From Candidatus Gastranaerophilales bacterium (GTDB lineage Bacteria > Cyanobacteriota > Vampirovibrionia > Gastranaerophilales > Gastranaerophilaceae), in contig CALUXU010000003.1 of NCBI GenBank assembly GCA_944324825.1, positions 1 through 64,000 of the forward strand: a stretch of 64,000 nt of DNA, written 5' to 3'. How positions within the stretch are numbered: the stretch's first letter is position 1; each line of letters opens with the position of its first letter. The notes beneath the pieces are model-generated. The model was not told where the DNA came from, made no database searches, and saw only the letters and a list, made by a program, of their open reading frames with translations. The translations under genes were made by a program, and so were the position numbers. Shown here in pieces: positions 36,421 to 45,885 of this stretch.

Positions 36421-39400
36421 ATGGCAGATAAATTTAAAATGAACAAATCAAATACCGGAAACTATTGGCAAATAGAAAACGGGAAACGTGTTTTCTACAA
36501 TAAAGCCGGGAAGAAAATCGACCAATCAGCGTTTTTACAAGCTGAGAATGCTTACATTGACGATAAAGGTAAACTTAGACTTAAAGATAAAGTATATACC
36601 GTTTCTGGGTCAAAGAGCGGCAGATATTACAAAATCATTGACGGGAAAAGACATTACTACGCAGCAGATGGAACAGAAATCAACGAAAAATATTTCATGG
36701 AACAAGAAGGAGTCAAGAAGAATGCTAAAGGCCAACTTGTTAAAAACAGTGCCGGAACTCAAAACATCCAACAAAAATCCGCTAAACAAATTCTCAATGA
36801 TTTAAAGAAAGCGACTAAAGGACTAAACGACAGCAAATCGATAAAAGCAGCAATTGCCAGAATTGATAATCCGGAAGAGTTGAAGGAGCTTGAAAGGCTT
36901 CTTGAGGCAGAGGGCTACAAAGCAGATGACATGTATTCTGCAGTAGAAAAATTCATGTACAAAGAACTCTCCGACAGCAGTATGTTTGACAACTCTTTTG
37001 ATTATCTTGAAGAAACCGTTCAAAAATGGATACAAAACGGAACATTACAAGGACAAGATGCAAATAAAGCCCAAGCAAGAATGGCAGCGAGAGTAATCCG
37101 TGACGGCGGCGACGGTATGGGGACAGACTGCGATGAAGTTAAGCGCGGTATTGCAATGATAAAAGCCCCGAAACCGACAGGTAATGCAGAAGTAGACAAA
37201 GCAAACGCACGCCGTGTAATGGCTGAAGTTGAAAGAATTATCAAAAACGCACACGGGGAATCTCTTGAAGAATATTTAAGAGGTGAAATGTGGGACGGCG
37301 AAGTAAAAGAATTAAAAGCTTCACTTGCAGCTAACAAAGCTATGAGCGACGAAAACAACGTCCAAGCCGTTGTTGATTTAGTTATTAAAGCCGTAGAAGG
37401 GGCAGGAACAAACGAAGACAGACTTGAAGCTGCAATGAGCGCAATCACAACAAGAGAAGAAAGAATTGCAGTAAACAAAAAACTTGAAGAATACTGTAAA
37501 CAAAAAGGTATCAAGATTGATAAAAAAATCGGTCAAGATGCGCTTCAAGCAATTTTGTACGATGAAGTAGACACAAATACAGGTTTATCAACAGACCACA
37601 AAAAAATCCGTATATACAATGAAAAACTGATTAAACAAGGTGTATACAATGAAGATGAAGCAGTTGCATTAAGAGCACAGCAAGCTGCGAAACAAGCAAT
37701 GGAAGGTGATTACGACAACATCATGGATGCTGCGGAAAACATCAACGATGCAGATGTCCTCAAAACAGTAAACCAAATGCTTACAGCAAATAAATTCAAA
37801 GACCTTGATGATTTGATGTCAAAGAACGGGCTCTCAAAAACAGAACAAAACCTTGTTAATGCAAAACTTGCATCAAAAAATCTTTTATCTGATGAAAAAG
37901 CGGCACAAGTTGCATATGACTTATTAAACGAAAAAGACTACAACAGTCGTGCGGCAGGTTTCGCAGCAATCAGAAAAGAAAGTGTACACAAGCTTGTTGA
38001 AGAAAAACTAAAAAAAGAAGGCAAGTCACTAGAAAAAGTCCTTGCAGATTTCAACAAAGAAAAAGCATGGAGAAAAGATGTATCAGAAAAATATGATACA
38101 GCAGCATTTGCAGGCGGAGTTTTAACAGGCTGGCTTGCAGAATCACGTTCAGACGAACTCAGAGAAAATACCGATATGTCCGATAACCTTTATCTTGAAA
38201 CAGATAAAGCGCAAGAAGTTCCGGCAGAGCAAAAAGCTGCGTATGATGCTGCACTTGCAAAAATTGAAGGTGATTTAAACAAAATAAAAGAAGATTATGA
38301 AGCGGCAAGACAGGACCAAGGTCTTTTATCCGGCTTTGTAAACGGAGTAGCTTCAATTTACAACCTCGGAACAACAAGAGATGAAATCGAAGCAAGAATT
38401 GAGCACGACGAAGAAACAGTAAGATTATTGAAGCTTGCTGCAGAAGGCAAGTTAACAAAAATGGTTGACGGCAAACAAGTACCTGTATCGTTTGAAGAAA
38501 TATTCCAAGAACGTCAATCTGCGGTTGTTTCTGCAAACCAAGCAAGTTTGTCAAAACTCTTCGGATTAGACAAACCGAAAGAAGAAACAAAATTTGACAC
38601 TGATAAAGTAACTGCTGTATCAAAACAAGCAGAACAAATTGCCGCAATGAATATTGCAAAAGATTTGGTAACAGACAGCTGGGCAGAATTAAGTAATGCA
38701 ATTGAATCTAAGAATGCGGATAAATTAACTGCAGGTATTGTAAGCACCATGAAAAATCTTGAAACAATGACCGGGCAAGAAATGAGTCTTGATTCATTCG
38801 GCTATGAAATCAAAGACGGAGTCATTGTAGATAAAAGCGGTAACGCCGTACCTGCAGATAAACTGGCAGAAGTTGCAGGCCAATTAAAGAATTGTGTATC
38901 TGATGCCGCAAAAGCCATTTACGGTAAAGAAATCCCTGCAGATGCAAGCGCAAAAGATGTTTCCAAACTCCTTGAAAAAGGTCAGGAAGCAAAAATGGAA
39001 GAGTTCAAAGACCAGTATAGAGCGGCATTCGGTCAAGAACCGACAGATGAAATGATTGAGGATTACCTGACAACTATCAGCACAGGAGTTACAATCATTA
39101 ATATCGCAGCCGCAATCGGCGCTACAATCCTGACCGCAGGTTACGGTTCACTTGCAATATTTGCGGCAGCAGGCGGAACCTCAATGGCTCTGAACACATT
39201 AGAACACGCAACCGATTCAAACGGTTTGTCATTAAATGAACTCTCACGTGATGCCGAACAAGCTATGTGGGACGGTGCATTGGCCGCAGTTGGTGTTAAA
39301 GTCGGTAAGTTTGCGGAAGGCTTTGCAACAAGCCAAAAAGTACTTGCTAAAAACGCACAAATGTTGAGTAAAATGGGCGCAAGCGATGATATCGCTCAAA

Positions 39401-42400
39401 AAGCTGCGCACTGGGTTGCAAGAGTTGAAGCTGCAGGCGGAGAAATTTCAAGCGATACATTACAATCACTCGTTCAAATGTACTGCATGGAGGGCGAATT
39501 CAATGAAGAAAGCTTCTTGAGAGCTCTAATTATGTCCGCAGGGTTCAACGCAGCCGGTCATATAGCAGGCGGGGCAAAAGACGTCAAACTTGACGGAATG
39601 AAAGGGGCAGATGCTGCCACAGCGCCAAAAGCCGGCGATGTTGAAGGTGCAAGATCTGTAGATGCAGACGGTGCAGAGTACCGTATTGAACTTGAAGGAG
39701 TTAAAGCACAAGATACACCTGTATCTCAAGAATTCAAATCCGCAATGGACGATTTGGAAACAAAAGTTAAATCAGGCAAGAATAATACTGTCGAAGAACT
39801 TGTTGAGTCAAACCCTGTGTTTGCACAATTTAAAGATGACCTTGCAGAAGTAAGCGATTACAGAATCACATTCTTTGATGATGCAGCAGGAACAACCCTC
39901 GGACAACATTCAAAGAAAAGTATTGCATTGAACTTTGAAGCACTGAAAGAAAACGAAGAAGCGTTTGTTAATACGCTGTTACACGAAGCAGAACACGCAA
40001 AACAACATAAACGTTTCTATGAAATCCAATTCAAATCGAAAGCTGAAAGAACACCGGCAGAAAATCGTTTTTATGAAGCATATAAAGATATGCAAAAAGC
40101 AAACAAAGCACGTGCGGATTATTATAAAAACAACAAAGAAGTAATCGATAAATTTGCTAAAGGAGAAAAACTGACAGCAGAAGAAGAAAATATTGTTCTT
40201 GAATACAAAAAGTTGTATGATGAATATCGTACAAATGCACTTGAAGTTAATGCGAGAGAAGCAGGAGCAAAAGCAGAAGAACAGTATAATGCAAATAAAG
40301 AGGTAGCTAATGGACAAGAAACAAATGAAGGAGCTCGAGGAGTTCAAGAAAACGATACAACAGGACATCAAGACGGGGCAGTGGGATCAGCTGCACGGGA
40401 CGAAGCTTCTGAAGGAACAGCAGCAAGACAAGAAGTAAACGCAGAAACTCCTGAAATATCTGATGCAGATAAAAAATTCTTGACAAAACCATCAAAAGAA
40501 GAACTTCCTGAAAACATGGAATTCACAGAAGATGGAGAACATGTACTTGTATATGACGGAGATACCGTTGTAAAAACTTATGATTACGTTGACGGCAAAT
40601 TACACCAAATTAACGAAACCATTGACAACGGAAGAGTTGAAACAACCTTCACTGATGACGGTACTGTTGCAACACGCATAGAATATGATGAAGCAGGTAA
40701 CGGCAGCGGATTCATTACTATTGACGGAGAAAGAGTCAATGTCGGAATCTATAATGTTCTTGATGATAACGGTAACGTAATCGGTGCTAATCTGTTTAAT
40801 GCTGAAACGAATAAACCTATCAGTACCCGTACTCAAATGGAGGACGGCGGAGTTAGTGAAGTCCGCTACAATAAGGACGGCAAAGCTGTTGAACGTACAG
40901 AATTCTACGAAAATGGTGCTGTAAAATCAAAAGCCGCTATAGATCCTGATTCAGAAATTGTTTTGACACTTGACGAATACGCTCCTGACGGAACAAAAGT
41001 CAACGAAGCAGCATTTGACCCTGAAACAGGCAAGGGTTCAGGTACTATGCTTGATGAAAACGGAAACCCTAGAAGTTATGAATACGATTCAAACGAAAAC
41101 TTACGCTGGGCAGATGAAGAATCTCCGGCGGCAGAGGCAAAAGCTGACGATGCAGAAGTCAAACCTAGCGTAATTCTAGACCCTAATGCGGTTGAACCTA
41201 AACCTGGATTCCGATTCATTGATCCTAAAGCTGTTGAAACGAATCCAAAAGCAACGATTATTACAGACCCTAATGCGATTGAACCAAATTCGGATGCCAG
41301 ATTTATCATTGATCCAAATGAAGTTACAACGAATCCGGATACAAAAATCACTCTGGATATAACAACGCCAGCAGAACCTACGACACATTTAATAAAACCG
41401 GAACCATCTGCAGCACCAAGAGAAGTTGTTAAATATGATACTGACGGAACTCAGGAAACTGGCAACGGAACTCCGGAAGCTACAAAAGCAACAGAAGGTG
41501 AAACCGTAACTTCCGAAACTCCGACTGCTCCAAAAACAGAAGAAGAAACCGCAGCTTCCGAAACTCCGACTGCTCCAAAAACAGAAGAAGAAACCGCAGC
41601 TTCCGAAACTCCGACTGCTCCAAAAACAGAAGAAGAAACCGCAGCTTCCGAAACTCCGAAAACAGAAGAAGGAGAAGTTGTAACTCCGGAAAACGAAGCA
41701 CCTATTACTCCGGCTGCCAATGAGGACGGAGGCTTAAGCTCACGTACTTCTATCCAAACAGCCGAAATCAAAGACGGCAAACTCGTAGTCGACGGAGAAG
41801 AATTTGAAATCCCGAGAACCGTAGAAGAAGCCGAAAAAGTTGCGAACGGGGAAAATGCTATAATGTATGGTTATACCGACGGCAGCAAAGACTTTGATAT
41901 CAGAAATAATGAAGGCTGGATTATTCTAACCATAAAATTTGATACCGATGGAAAGATAACCGGTTTTGAAGAATTTACCTTCAATGATAAAGGACAGCAA
42001 ACAAGCATCATTTATAAAGATTCCGAAGGTAAGACTACAACGTCAGAAGAATATTCTTATGATGGACAGCGAACAAGCATCATTTATAAAGATTCCGAAG
42101 GTAATGTTACTAAGTCAAAAGAATCCACTTGGGATGATAAAGGACTCCTGACAAGTACAACTTATAAAGATGCCGAAGGTCATGTTACTGAAACGTATGA
42201 ATACACTTATGATAATGAGGGTAACAGAATAAGAGCATTGAATAAAGAGTACGACAAAAAAGGCAGAGTAAAAGCACAATATATCTATGATGAAGTAGAG
42301 CACACGTGGGTAAAAGACCCTGACTTTAAACCTGAAAAACGCAGATTCAAAATCGGTGAAAAAACTCAAGCTGTTATTGACAGATATAAAGAACTAAAAA

Positions 42401-44334
42401 CCAAAGCTAAAAATCAACTTAAGACATTAAACGATAAATTCACAGAAAAACGTGTAAAACGTAGAACAACAGAAACCGATGCGAACGGTAACACTGTTGA
42501 AATCACTTACTTGAGCGGCAAAAACGATAACAAAAGAATTGAAACTGTCAAAAATCCTGACGGCAAAACTATAGAAGTACGCAGATTTGATTCAGAAGGC
42601 CGCTTGACCTCAAGAAAAGTTTCAACCGATCAGTACGATCTGGATATCAAGTATGACAAAAACGGCAACGAAACATCTTTTGTCAGAAAAATTAAAAACG
42701 AAGACGGTCAAATAGTTGCAACTGAAAAATCAAAAGATAAAGGCGAACATTCATTCGGATATACAAATGCTGACGGTGATAATGTAAACGTTGTATTCAA
42801 AGACGGAGAAAAAGTTCAGACAACAACTTATCAAGGCAACTCTGATATAATAATGTCTGAAAAACAATTCACTGATAATGGTACCGTTGAAACAACTTAT
42901 CCTGATGGCAAACAACCTAATCAATGGAACGAATCAACTACAATCTGGAAAGATAATAAAGGCAACATTTATAGACAAAAAGAATTGGCAGCTAACGGTG
43001 ACATCTATGATAAAGTAACCTATGATGATGGAACTACAGTTGAATTTACTGCATCAAATGGCGGAATGTCTACTAAAGTTACTAAAGACGGTGAAGAACC
43101 TGTCAACTACAGGTACAATTTCGAAAATAAACTTTTTGAAGCTGTCGATGAAAATGGTAATGTAACTCATCGCGGTAAATTTGAAAACGGCGCATGGACT
43201 GAACTGGACAAAGACGGAAATACCGTTAAAACCTATGAACATAAAGATAAACAATCACACAAAGTAAGAAATACCCTTGTTGGAGCTGCTGTAATAGGCG
43301 GTGCTGCATACGGAAGTATGGCTTTATATGAAGCTATTACATCTCCTGATGCTGCAGAACCGGCAACGGAAAATCCTGCAACGGAAGAACAACAAGGCGG
43401 CAACGATGGCGGAGCCAGTGAAGTTACTGACGAACAAAACAGCGGAAACGATGGCGGTGCCAGTGAAGTTACTGACGAACAAAACGGCGGCAACGAAGGT
43501 GGTGCCAGTGAAGTTACTGACGAACAAAACGGCGGAAACGATGGCGGTGCCAGTGAAGTTACTGATGAACAAAACGGCGGAAACGATGGCGGTGCCAGTG
43601 AAGTTACTGATGAACAAAACGGCGGAAACGATGGCGGAAATTCTAATGGCAGCGGGACAACCCCAACCACTACAACAACTCCGGGTGGCAGTTCTACGCC
43701 GAAAACTCCGACTACGCCGCAAGAAGACAAACCACCTATAGCCGGTGAAGTACCGCCACAAGTTTATCCGGGACAACAGCCTGTTAATCAGCAGCCTGTA
43801 ACTCCACAGCCGCAGGATGATAAACCTGAGGTTAAACCGGAAGGCAAGCCGGAAGATAAACCGGAGGTCAAGCCGGAAGGCAAGCCGGAAGATAAACCTG
43901 AGGTTAAACCGGAAGGCAAGCCGGAAGACAAACCGGAGGTCAAGCCGGAAGGCAAGCCGGAAGAAAAACGAGAAATCACTCCGCAAGAAAGATTTGAATT
44001 AACACAGGATATTAACGAAGCTAAGACTCAAGAAGATATCGAAGAGATTTACGACGAACTTCGCACCTTCAAGAGATTCCCGGGCAGAAAGAATATCCGC
44101 AAAGCTCTCCGCGCAAAACGCAGATTAATCAAAGCTCAAGACAAACAACGCAGTGAAAGAGTAATCGAACGTAGAGAAGAAAAATACAACAAACGAATCG
44201 ATAAAGTAAGAGTAGATAACTACGAACAACAGTTAAAAGAAGCCCGTGAAAAAGGGATTGAAATAAAAGATGAATACGATTTCGTCAAAAAACCTGAAGA
44301 TGAGTTTGATCAAAATAACAACTACTTCGCATAA
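36421..44334 (+). CDS. Giant multidomain protein with annexin-like repeats, HExxH domain and YD/MORN-like repeats
   Basis: A 2637-residue protein without a signal peptide. Order: two related about 50-residue units at 1-105 (YWQIENGKRVFYNKAG / YYKIIDGKRHYYAADG); annexin-like repeats with GMGTD (232-236) and GAGTN (327-331); long helical part; a hydrophobic stretch near 890-920 (IINIAAAIGATILTAGYGSL); a metalloprotease-like domain with H1188-E-A-E-H1192 and E1275 in ALEVNAREA; turn-rich repeats (1380-1560); a 15-residue Asp/Pro repeat (1584-1645); an ETPTAPKTEEETAAS repeat (about 1700-1745); YD-like repeats (1845-1950); a membrane helix near 2285 (VGAAVIGGAAYGSMALYEA); GGASEVTDEQN and PEVKPEGKPEDK repeats; a basic helical tail. 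Likely a surface or injected effector; inference. Confidence 0.85.
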   Translation: MADKFKMNKSNTGNYWQIENGKRVFYNKAGKKIDQSAFLQAENAYIDDKGKLRLKDKVYTVSGSKSGRYYKIIDGKRHYYAADGTEINEKYFMEQEGVKKNAKGQLVKNSAGTQNIQQKSAKQILNDLKKATKGLNDSKSIKAAIARIDNPEELKELERLLEAEGYKADDMYSAVEKFMYKELSDSSMFDNSFDYLEETVQKWIQNGTLQGQDANKAQARMAARVIRDGGDGMGTDCDEVKRGIAMIKAPKPTGNAEVDKANARRVMAEVERIIKNAHGESLEEYLRGEMWDGEVKELKASLAANKAMSDENNVQAVVDLVIKAVEGAGTNEDRLEAAMSAITTREERIAVNKKLEEYCKQKGIKIDKKIGQDALQAILYDEVDTNTGLSTDHKKIRIYNEKLIKQGVYNEDEAVALRAQQAAKQAMEGDYDNIMDAAENINDADVLKTVNQMLTANKFKDLDDLMSKNGLSKTEQNLVNAKLASKNLLSDEKAAQVAYDLLNEKDYNSRAAGFAAIRKESVHKLVEEKLKKEGKSLEKVLADFNKEKAWRKDVSEKYDTAAFAGGVLTGWLAESRSDELRENTDMSDNLYLETDKAQEVPAEQKAAYDAALAKIEGDLNKIKEDYEAARQDQGLLSGFVNGVASIYNLGTTRDEIEARIEHDEETVRLLKLAAEGKLTKMVDGKQVPVSFEEIFQERQSAVVSANQASLSKLFGLDKPKEETKFDTDKVTAVSKQAEQIAAMNIAKDLVTDSWAELSNAIESKNADKLTAGIVSTMKNLETMTGQEMSLDSFGYEIKDGVIVDKSGNAVPADKLAEVAGQLKNCVSDAAKAIYGKEIPADASAKDVSKLLEKGQEAKMEEFKDQYRAAFGQEPTDEMIEDYLTTISTGVTIINIAAAIGATILTAGYGSLAIFAAAGGTSMALNTLEHATDSNGLSLNELSRDAEQAMWDGALAAVGVKVGKFAEGFATSQKVLAKNAQMLSKMGASDDIAQKAAHWVARVEAAGGEISSDTLQSLVQMYCMEGEFNEESFLRALIMSAGFNAAGHIAGGAKDVKLDGMKGADAATAPKAGDVEGARSVDADGAEYRIELEGVKAQDTPVSQEFKSAMDDLETKVKSGKNNTVEELVESNPVFAQFKDDLAEVSDYRITFFDDAAGTTLGQHSKKSIALNFEALKENEEAFVNTLLHEAEHAKQHKRFYEIQFKSKAERTPAENRFYEAYKDMQKANKARADYYKNNKEVIDKFAKGEKLTAEEENIVLEYKKLYDEYRTNALEVNAREAGAKAEEQYNANKEVANGQETNEGARGVQENDTTGHQDGAVGSAARDEASEGTAARQEVNAETPEISDADKKFLTKPSKEELPENMEFTEDGEHVLVYDGDTVVKTYDYVDGKLHQINETIDNGRVETTFTDDGTVATRIEYDEAGNGSGFITIDGERVNVGIYNVLDDNGNVIGANLFNAETNKPISTRTQMEDGGVSEVRYNKDGKAVERTEFYENGAVKSKAAIDPDSEIVLTLDEYAPDGTKVNEAAFDPETGKGSGTMLDENGNPRSYEYDSNENLRWADEESPAAEAKADDAEVKPSVILDPNAVEPKPGFRFIDPKAVETNPKATIITDPNAIEPNSDARFIIDPNEVTTNPDTKITLDITTPAEPTTHLIKPEPSAAPREVVKYDTDGTQETGNGTPEATKATEGETVTSETPTAPKTEEETAASETPTAPKTEEETAASETPTAPKTEEETAASETPKTEEGEVVTPENEAPITPAANEDGGLSSRTSIQTAEIKDGKLVVDGEEFEIPRTVEEAEKVANGENAIMYGYTDGSKDFDIRNNEGWIILTIKFDTDGKITGFEEFTFNDKGQQTSIIYKDSEGKTTTSEEYSYDGQRTSIIYKDSEGNVTKSKESTWDDKGLLTSTTYKDAEGHVTETYEYTYDNEGNRIRALNKEYDKKGRVKAQYIYDEVEHTWVKDPDFKPEKRRFKIGEKTQAVIDRYKELKTKAKNQLKTLNDKFTEKRVKRRTTETDANGNTVEITYLSGKNDNKRIETVKNPDGKTIEVRRFDSEGRLTSRKVSTDQYDLDIKYDKNGNETSFVRKIKNEDGQIVATEKSKDKGEHSFGYTNADGDNVNVVFKDGEKVQTTTYQGNSDIIMSEKQFTDNGTVETTYPDGKQPNQWNESTTIWKDNKGNIYRQKELAANGDIYDKVTYDDGTTVEFTASNGGMSTKVTKDGEEPVNYRYNFENKLFEAVDENGNVTHRGKFENGAWTELDKDGNTVKTYEHKDKQSHKVRNTLVGAAVIGGAAYGSMALYEAITSPDAAEPATENPATEEQQGGNDGGASEVTDEQNSGNDGGASEVTDEQNGGNEGGASEVTDEQNGGNDGGASEVTDEQNGGNDGGASEVTDEQNGGNDGGNSNGSGTTPTTTTTPGGSSTPKTPTTPQEDKPPIAGEVPPQVYPGQQPVNQQPVTPQPQDDKPEVKPEGKPEDKPEVKPEGKPEDKPEVKPEGKPEDKPEVKPEGKPEEKREITPQERFELTQDINEAKTQEDIEEIYDELRTFKRFPGRKNIRKALRAKRRLIKAQDKQRSERVIERREEKYNKRIDKVRVDNYEQQLKEAREKGIEIKDEYDFVKKPEDEFDQNNNYFA
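41170..41360 (+). repeat. In-frame 45-bp degenerate repeat (Asp-Pro-Asn units)
   Basis: Four units of about 15 residues begin ILDPNAVEPKPG, FIDPKAVETNPK, ITDPNAIEPNSD and IIDPNEVTTNPD inside the giant protein. Confidence 0.85.
41512..41665 (+). repeat. In-frame 54-bp tandem repeat (ETPTAPKTEEETAAS units)
   Basis: Three nearly identical 54-base units encode an 18-residue repeat of the giant protein, followed by a shortened fourth. The near identity at DNA level indicates recent duplication. Confidence 0.9.
43399..43640 (+). repeat. In-frame 45-bp tandem repeat (GGNDGGASEVTDEQN units)
   Basis: Five and a half units of 45 bases in the giant gene encode an acidic 15-residue repeat directly after a membrane helix. 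Units differ by a few bases only. Confidence 0.92.
43828..43968 (+). repeat. In-frame 36-bp tandem repeat (PEVKPEGKPEDK units)
   Basis: Four 36-base units encode a 12-residue proline/charged repeat of the kind used as wall-spanning spacers. Confidence 0.92.
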
Positions 44335-44352
44335 TAAATTATAAAACCAGTA

Positions 44353-44380
44353 CCACAGACAGCTCAATAGCTGTCTGTGG
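44353..44380 (+). terminator. 12-bp perfect hairpin after the giant gene
   Basis: CCACAGACAGCT (44353-44364) pairs perfectly with 44369-44380 around a 4-base loop CAAT. No T run follows, so it is either a rho-independent terminator of atypical form or an mRNA 3'-end stabiliser. Confidence 0.5.
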
Positions 44381-44465
44381 GGGAAATGTATTGGGTTGTT
44401 TTTATAGTAGGTCGTGCTTTAGCCCGACATCAATAATTTATTGGGGAAGAAAGAATAACTTACAT

Positions 44466-44506
44466 GCTCTCCCTCTCCTGATAGGAGAGGGATTAAGGGT
44501 GAGGTT
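44466..44506 (-). repeat. Scaffold palindromic repeat downstream of the DUF559 gene
   Basis: CCTCTCCTATCAGGAGAGG with flanking CCTCACCC on the minus strand; it starts a few bases after the DUF559 stop codon. AACATCAATAATTTATTGGGG-like sequence lies just left (about 44420-44445). Confidence 0.85.
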
Positions 44507-44511
44507 TGGAT

Positions 44512-44853
44512 TTATAGATTCAGATAATCCATTAACTGTTGATAAACCCCATCTAAATTACTGTTGATATCATTATTCCAAAATCTTATTACTTTGTAGC
44601 CTTTTGATTCTAGAAATTTTGTTCTTTCTTCATCTTTTATAATATTTTTATCTGTATTATGCTGTCCGCCGTCAATTTCAATTATTATGTTTTTTTCTTC
44701 ACATAAAAAATCAACTATATATTTCCCAATTGGAACTTGTCTTTTGAATTTTAAATTGAAAAATTTTCTATTTCTTAGGATTTGCCATATAATATATTCT
44801 TCTTTTGTAGAGTTTTTCCTAAGATTTCTGGCTAACTTGTACTTGTATTCCAT
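44512..44853 (-). CDS. DUF559 (Vsr-like fold) protein, second copy
   Basis: A 113-residue protein of exactly the same length as the one at 20828-21169. It shares LRKNST, FKRQ, PIG.YIVDF.C, IIEIDGGQHNT, LESKGYKV and RFWN. The core IIEIDGGQH is intact, so a nuclease fold is expected. Palindromic scaffold repeats lie on both sides, within 10 bases of the stop and 35 bases of the start. This physical association is the same as for the first copy. Function unknown; it may act on the repeats or merely travel with them. Confidence 0.85.
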   Translation of the reverse strand: MEYKYKLARNLRKNSTKEEYIIWQILRNRKFFNLKFKRQVPIGKYIVDFLCEEKNIIIEIDGGQHNTDKNIIKDEERTKFLESKGYKVIRFWNNDINSNLDGVYQQLMDYLNL

Positions 44854-44879
44854 AACAGGATTATATCATATTTTTTAAT

Positions 44880-45102
44880 TAACCTACACCTCACCCAACC
44901 CCTCTCCTCAAGGAGAGGGTAAAGCCTAGCTGCCTAACTGCTTAGCTGCATTTCTAACCAACCCTCACCCGCATCTGTAGTTTTCACCTTGTTCAAACAC
45001 AGCTGCGGCCTCTCCCCCAAAGAGGCAATACAGAAGTATCCACTAAAAACTTGCTAAAAAATACACTTAGCCTCTTAGCTGCTTAGCTGCTTAGCCGCAT
45101 TT
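44880..45102. repeat. Scaffold repeat, 40-bp module and 9-nt-period repeats
   Basis: A scaffold copy (44886-44921), 9-nt-period words (44925-44955), an inverted copy of the 40-bp CCGCATCTGTAG module (44969-45008) and a further tract TTAGCTGCTTAGCTGCTTAG (about 45073-45092). Confidence 0.9.
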
Positions 45103-45885
45103 CTATTCACCCTTCACAACTTCAAACGGGTTTGTTACAGGGTGTTTTTTGCGGAGCTTCTCGAGTTTAGAATTCACGTAACCGGCATGTTTTGAATTAG
45201 GTTTGAGTTCCAAAAACTTCTTATAATAACGTTTTGCATCCGACAGCCGGTTCAGATTTTCAAAGCACACACCAATTCCCAAATACGCTCTGTGGTAATT
45301 CGCATTTAATTTTATTATCTTAAAGAATACCTTGCTTGCTTCGTAATACTTGCCCTGACAAATCAAAAGAGAGGCTTTGTGGGCATAAGCCTTTAAATAT
45401 CCCGGCTTTGTTTCTATCAACTTGTTATAAATAAGCATCGCCAAATCTTCTTCCCCGACAATCTCGTGTGCCAGAGCAAGCTGAATCTGCGCTTCCGCAT
45501 TATTAGGGTTCAACACAATCGCTTTAATAAGCGCCTCTATCGCATTTTCAGGAGAGCCGGATAAGAGATAACAAATACCAAGTTCATAAAAGGTATCAAA
45601 TTTCCCCGGGTCCTGCTCAGAAGACTTAATCAAACACTCAATAGCCTTATCAAAATGCCCTAGATACTTGTAAGATACACCAAGACCGTAATAAGAATCC
45701 GGGTTATTACGTTTTAGCATGACAGATTGAAGATACTTGCCGATTGATTCCTGATGAAGGTTTGCATAACGCAGAGCATCACCCCTTACACACAATTTGT
45801 ATGCCTCGGTGTTATCATCCTTCCTGTTTACTTTTACAGTAATATCCGAGAGTTTCTTTCCCTCGTCTTTTACTTCAATCTTCAT
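45103..45885 (-). CDS. Cytoplasmic TPR-repeat protein
   Basis: A 260-residue protein made largely of tetratricopeptide units (PDSYYGLGVSYKYLGHFDKA, KFDTFYELGICYLLSGSPEN, AEAQIQLALAHEIVGE, YLKAYAHKASLLICQGK, YHRAYLGIGVCFENLN). No signal peptide; it starts MKIEVKDEGKKLSDITVKV, which is a short non-TPR head. Expected to be a protein-interaction scaffold. Partner unknown; it is a single gene flanked by repeats on both sides. Confidence 0.85.
   Translation of the reverse strand: MKIEVKDEGKKLSDITVKVNRKDDNTEAYKLCVRGDALRYANLHQESIGKYLQSVMLKRNNPDSYYGLGVSYKYLGHFDKAIECLIKSSEQDPGKFDTFYELGICYLLSGSPENAIEALIKAIVLNPNNAEAQIQLALAHEIVGEEDLAMLIYNKLIETKPGYLKAYAHKASLLICQGKYYEASKVFFKIIKLNANYHRAYLGIGVCFENLNRLSDAKRYYKKFLELKPNSKHAGYVNSKLEKLRKKHPVTNPFEVVKGE

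Noticed and set aside
43301-43741. 146- and 220-codon alternative frames in the giant gene
   Set aside because: They arise because 45-bp and 36-bp repeats are multiples of three and keep every frame open.
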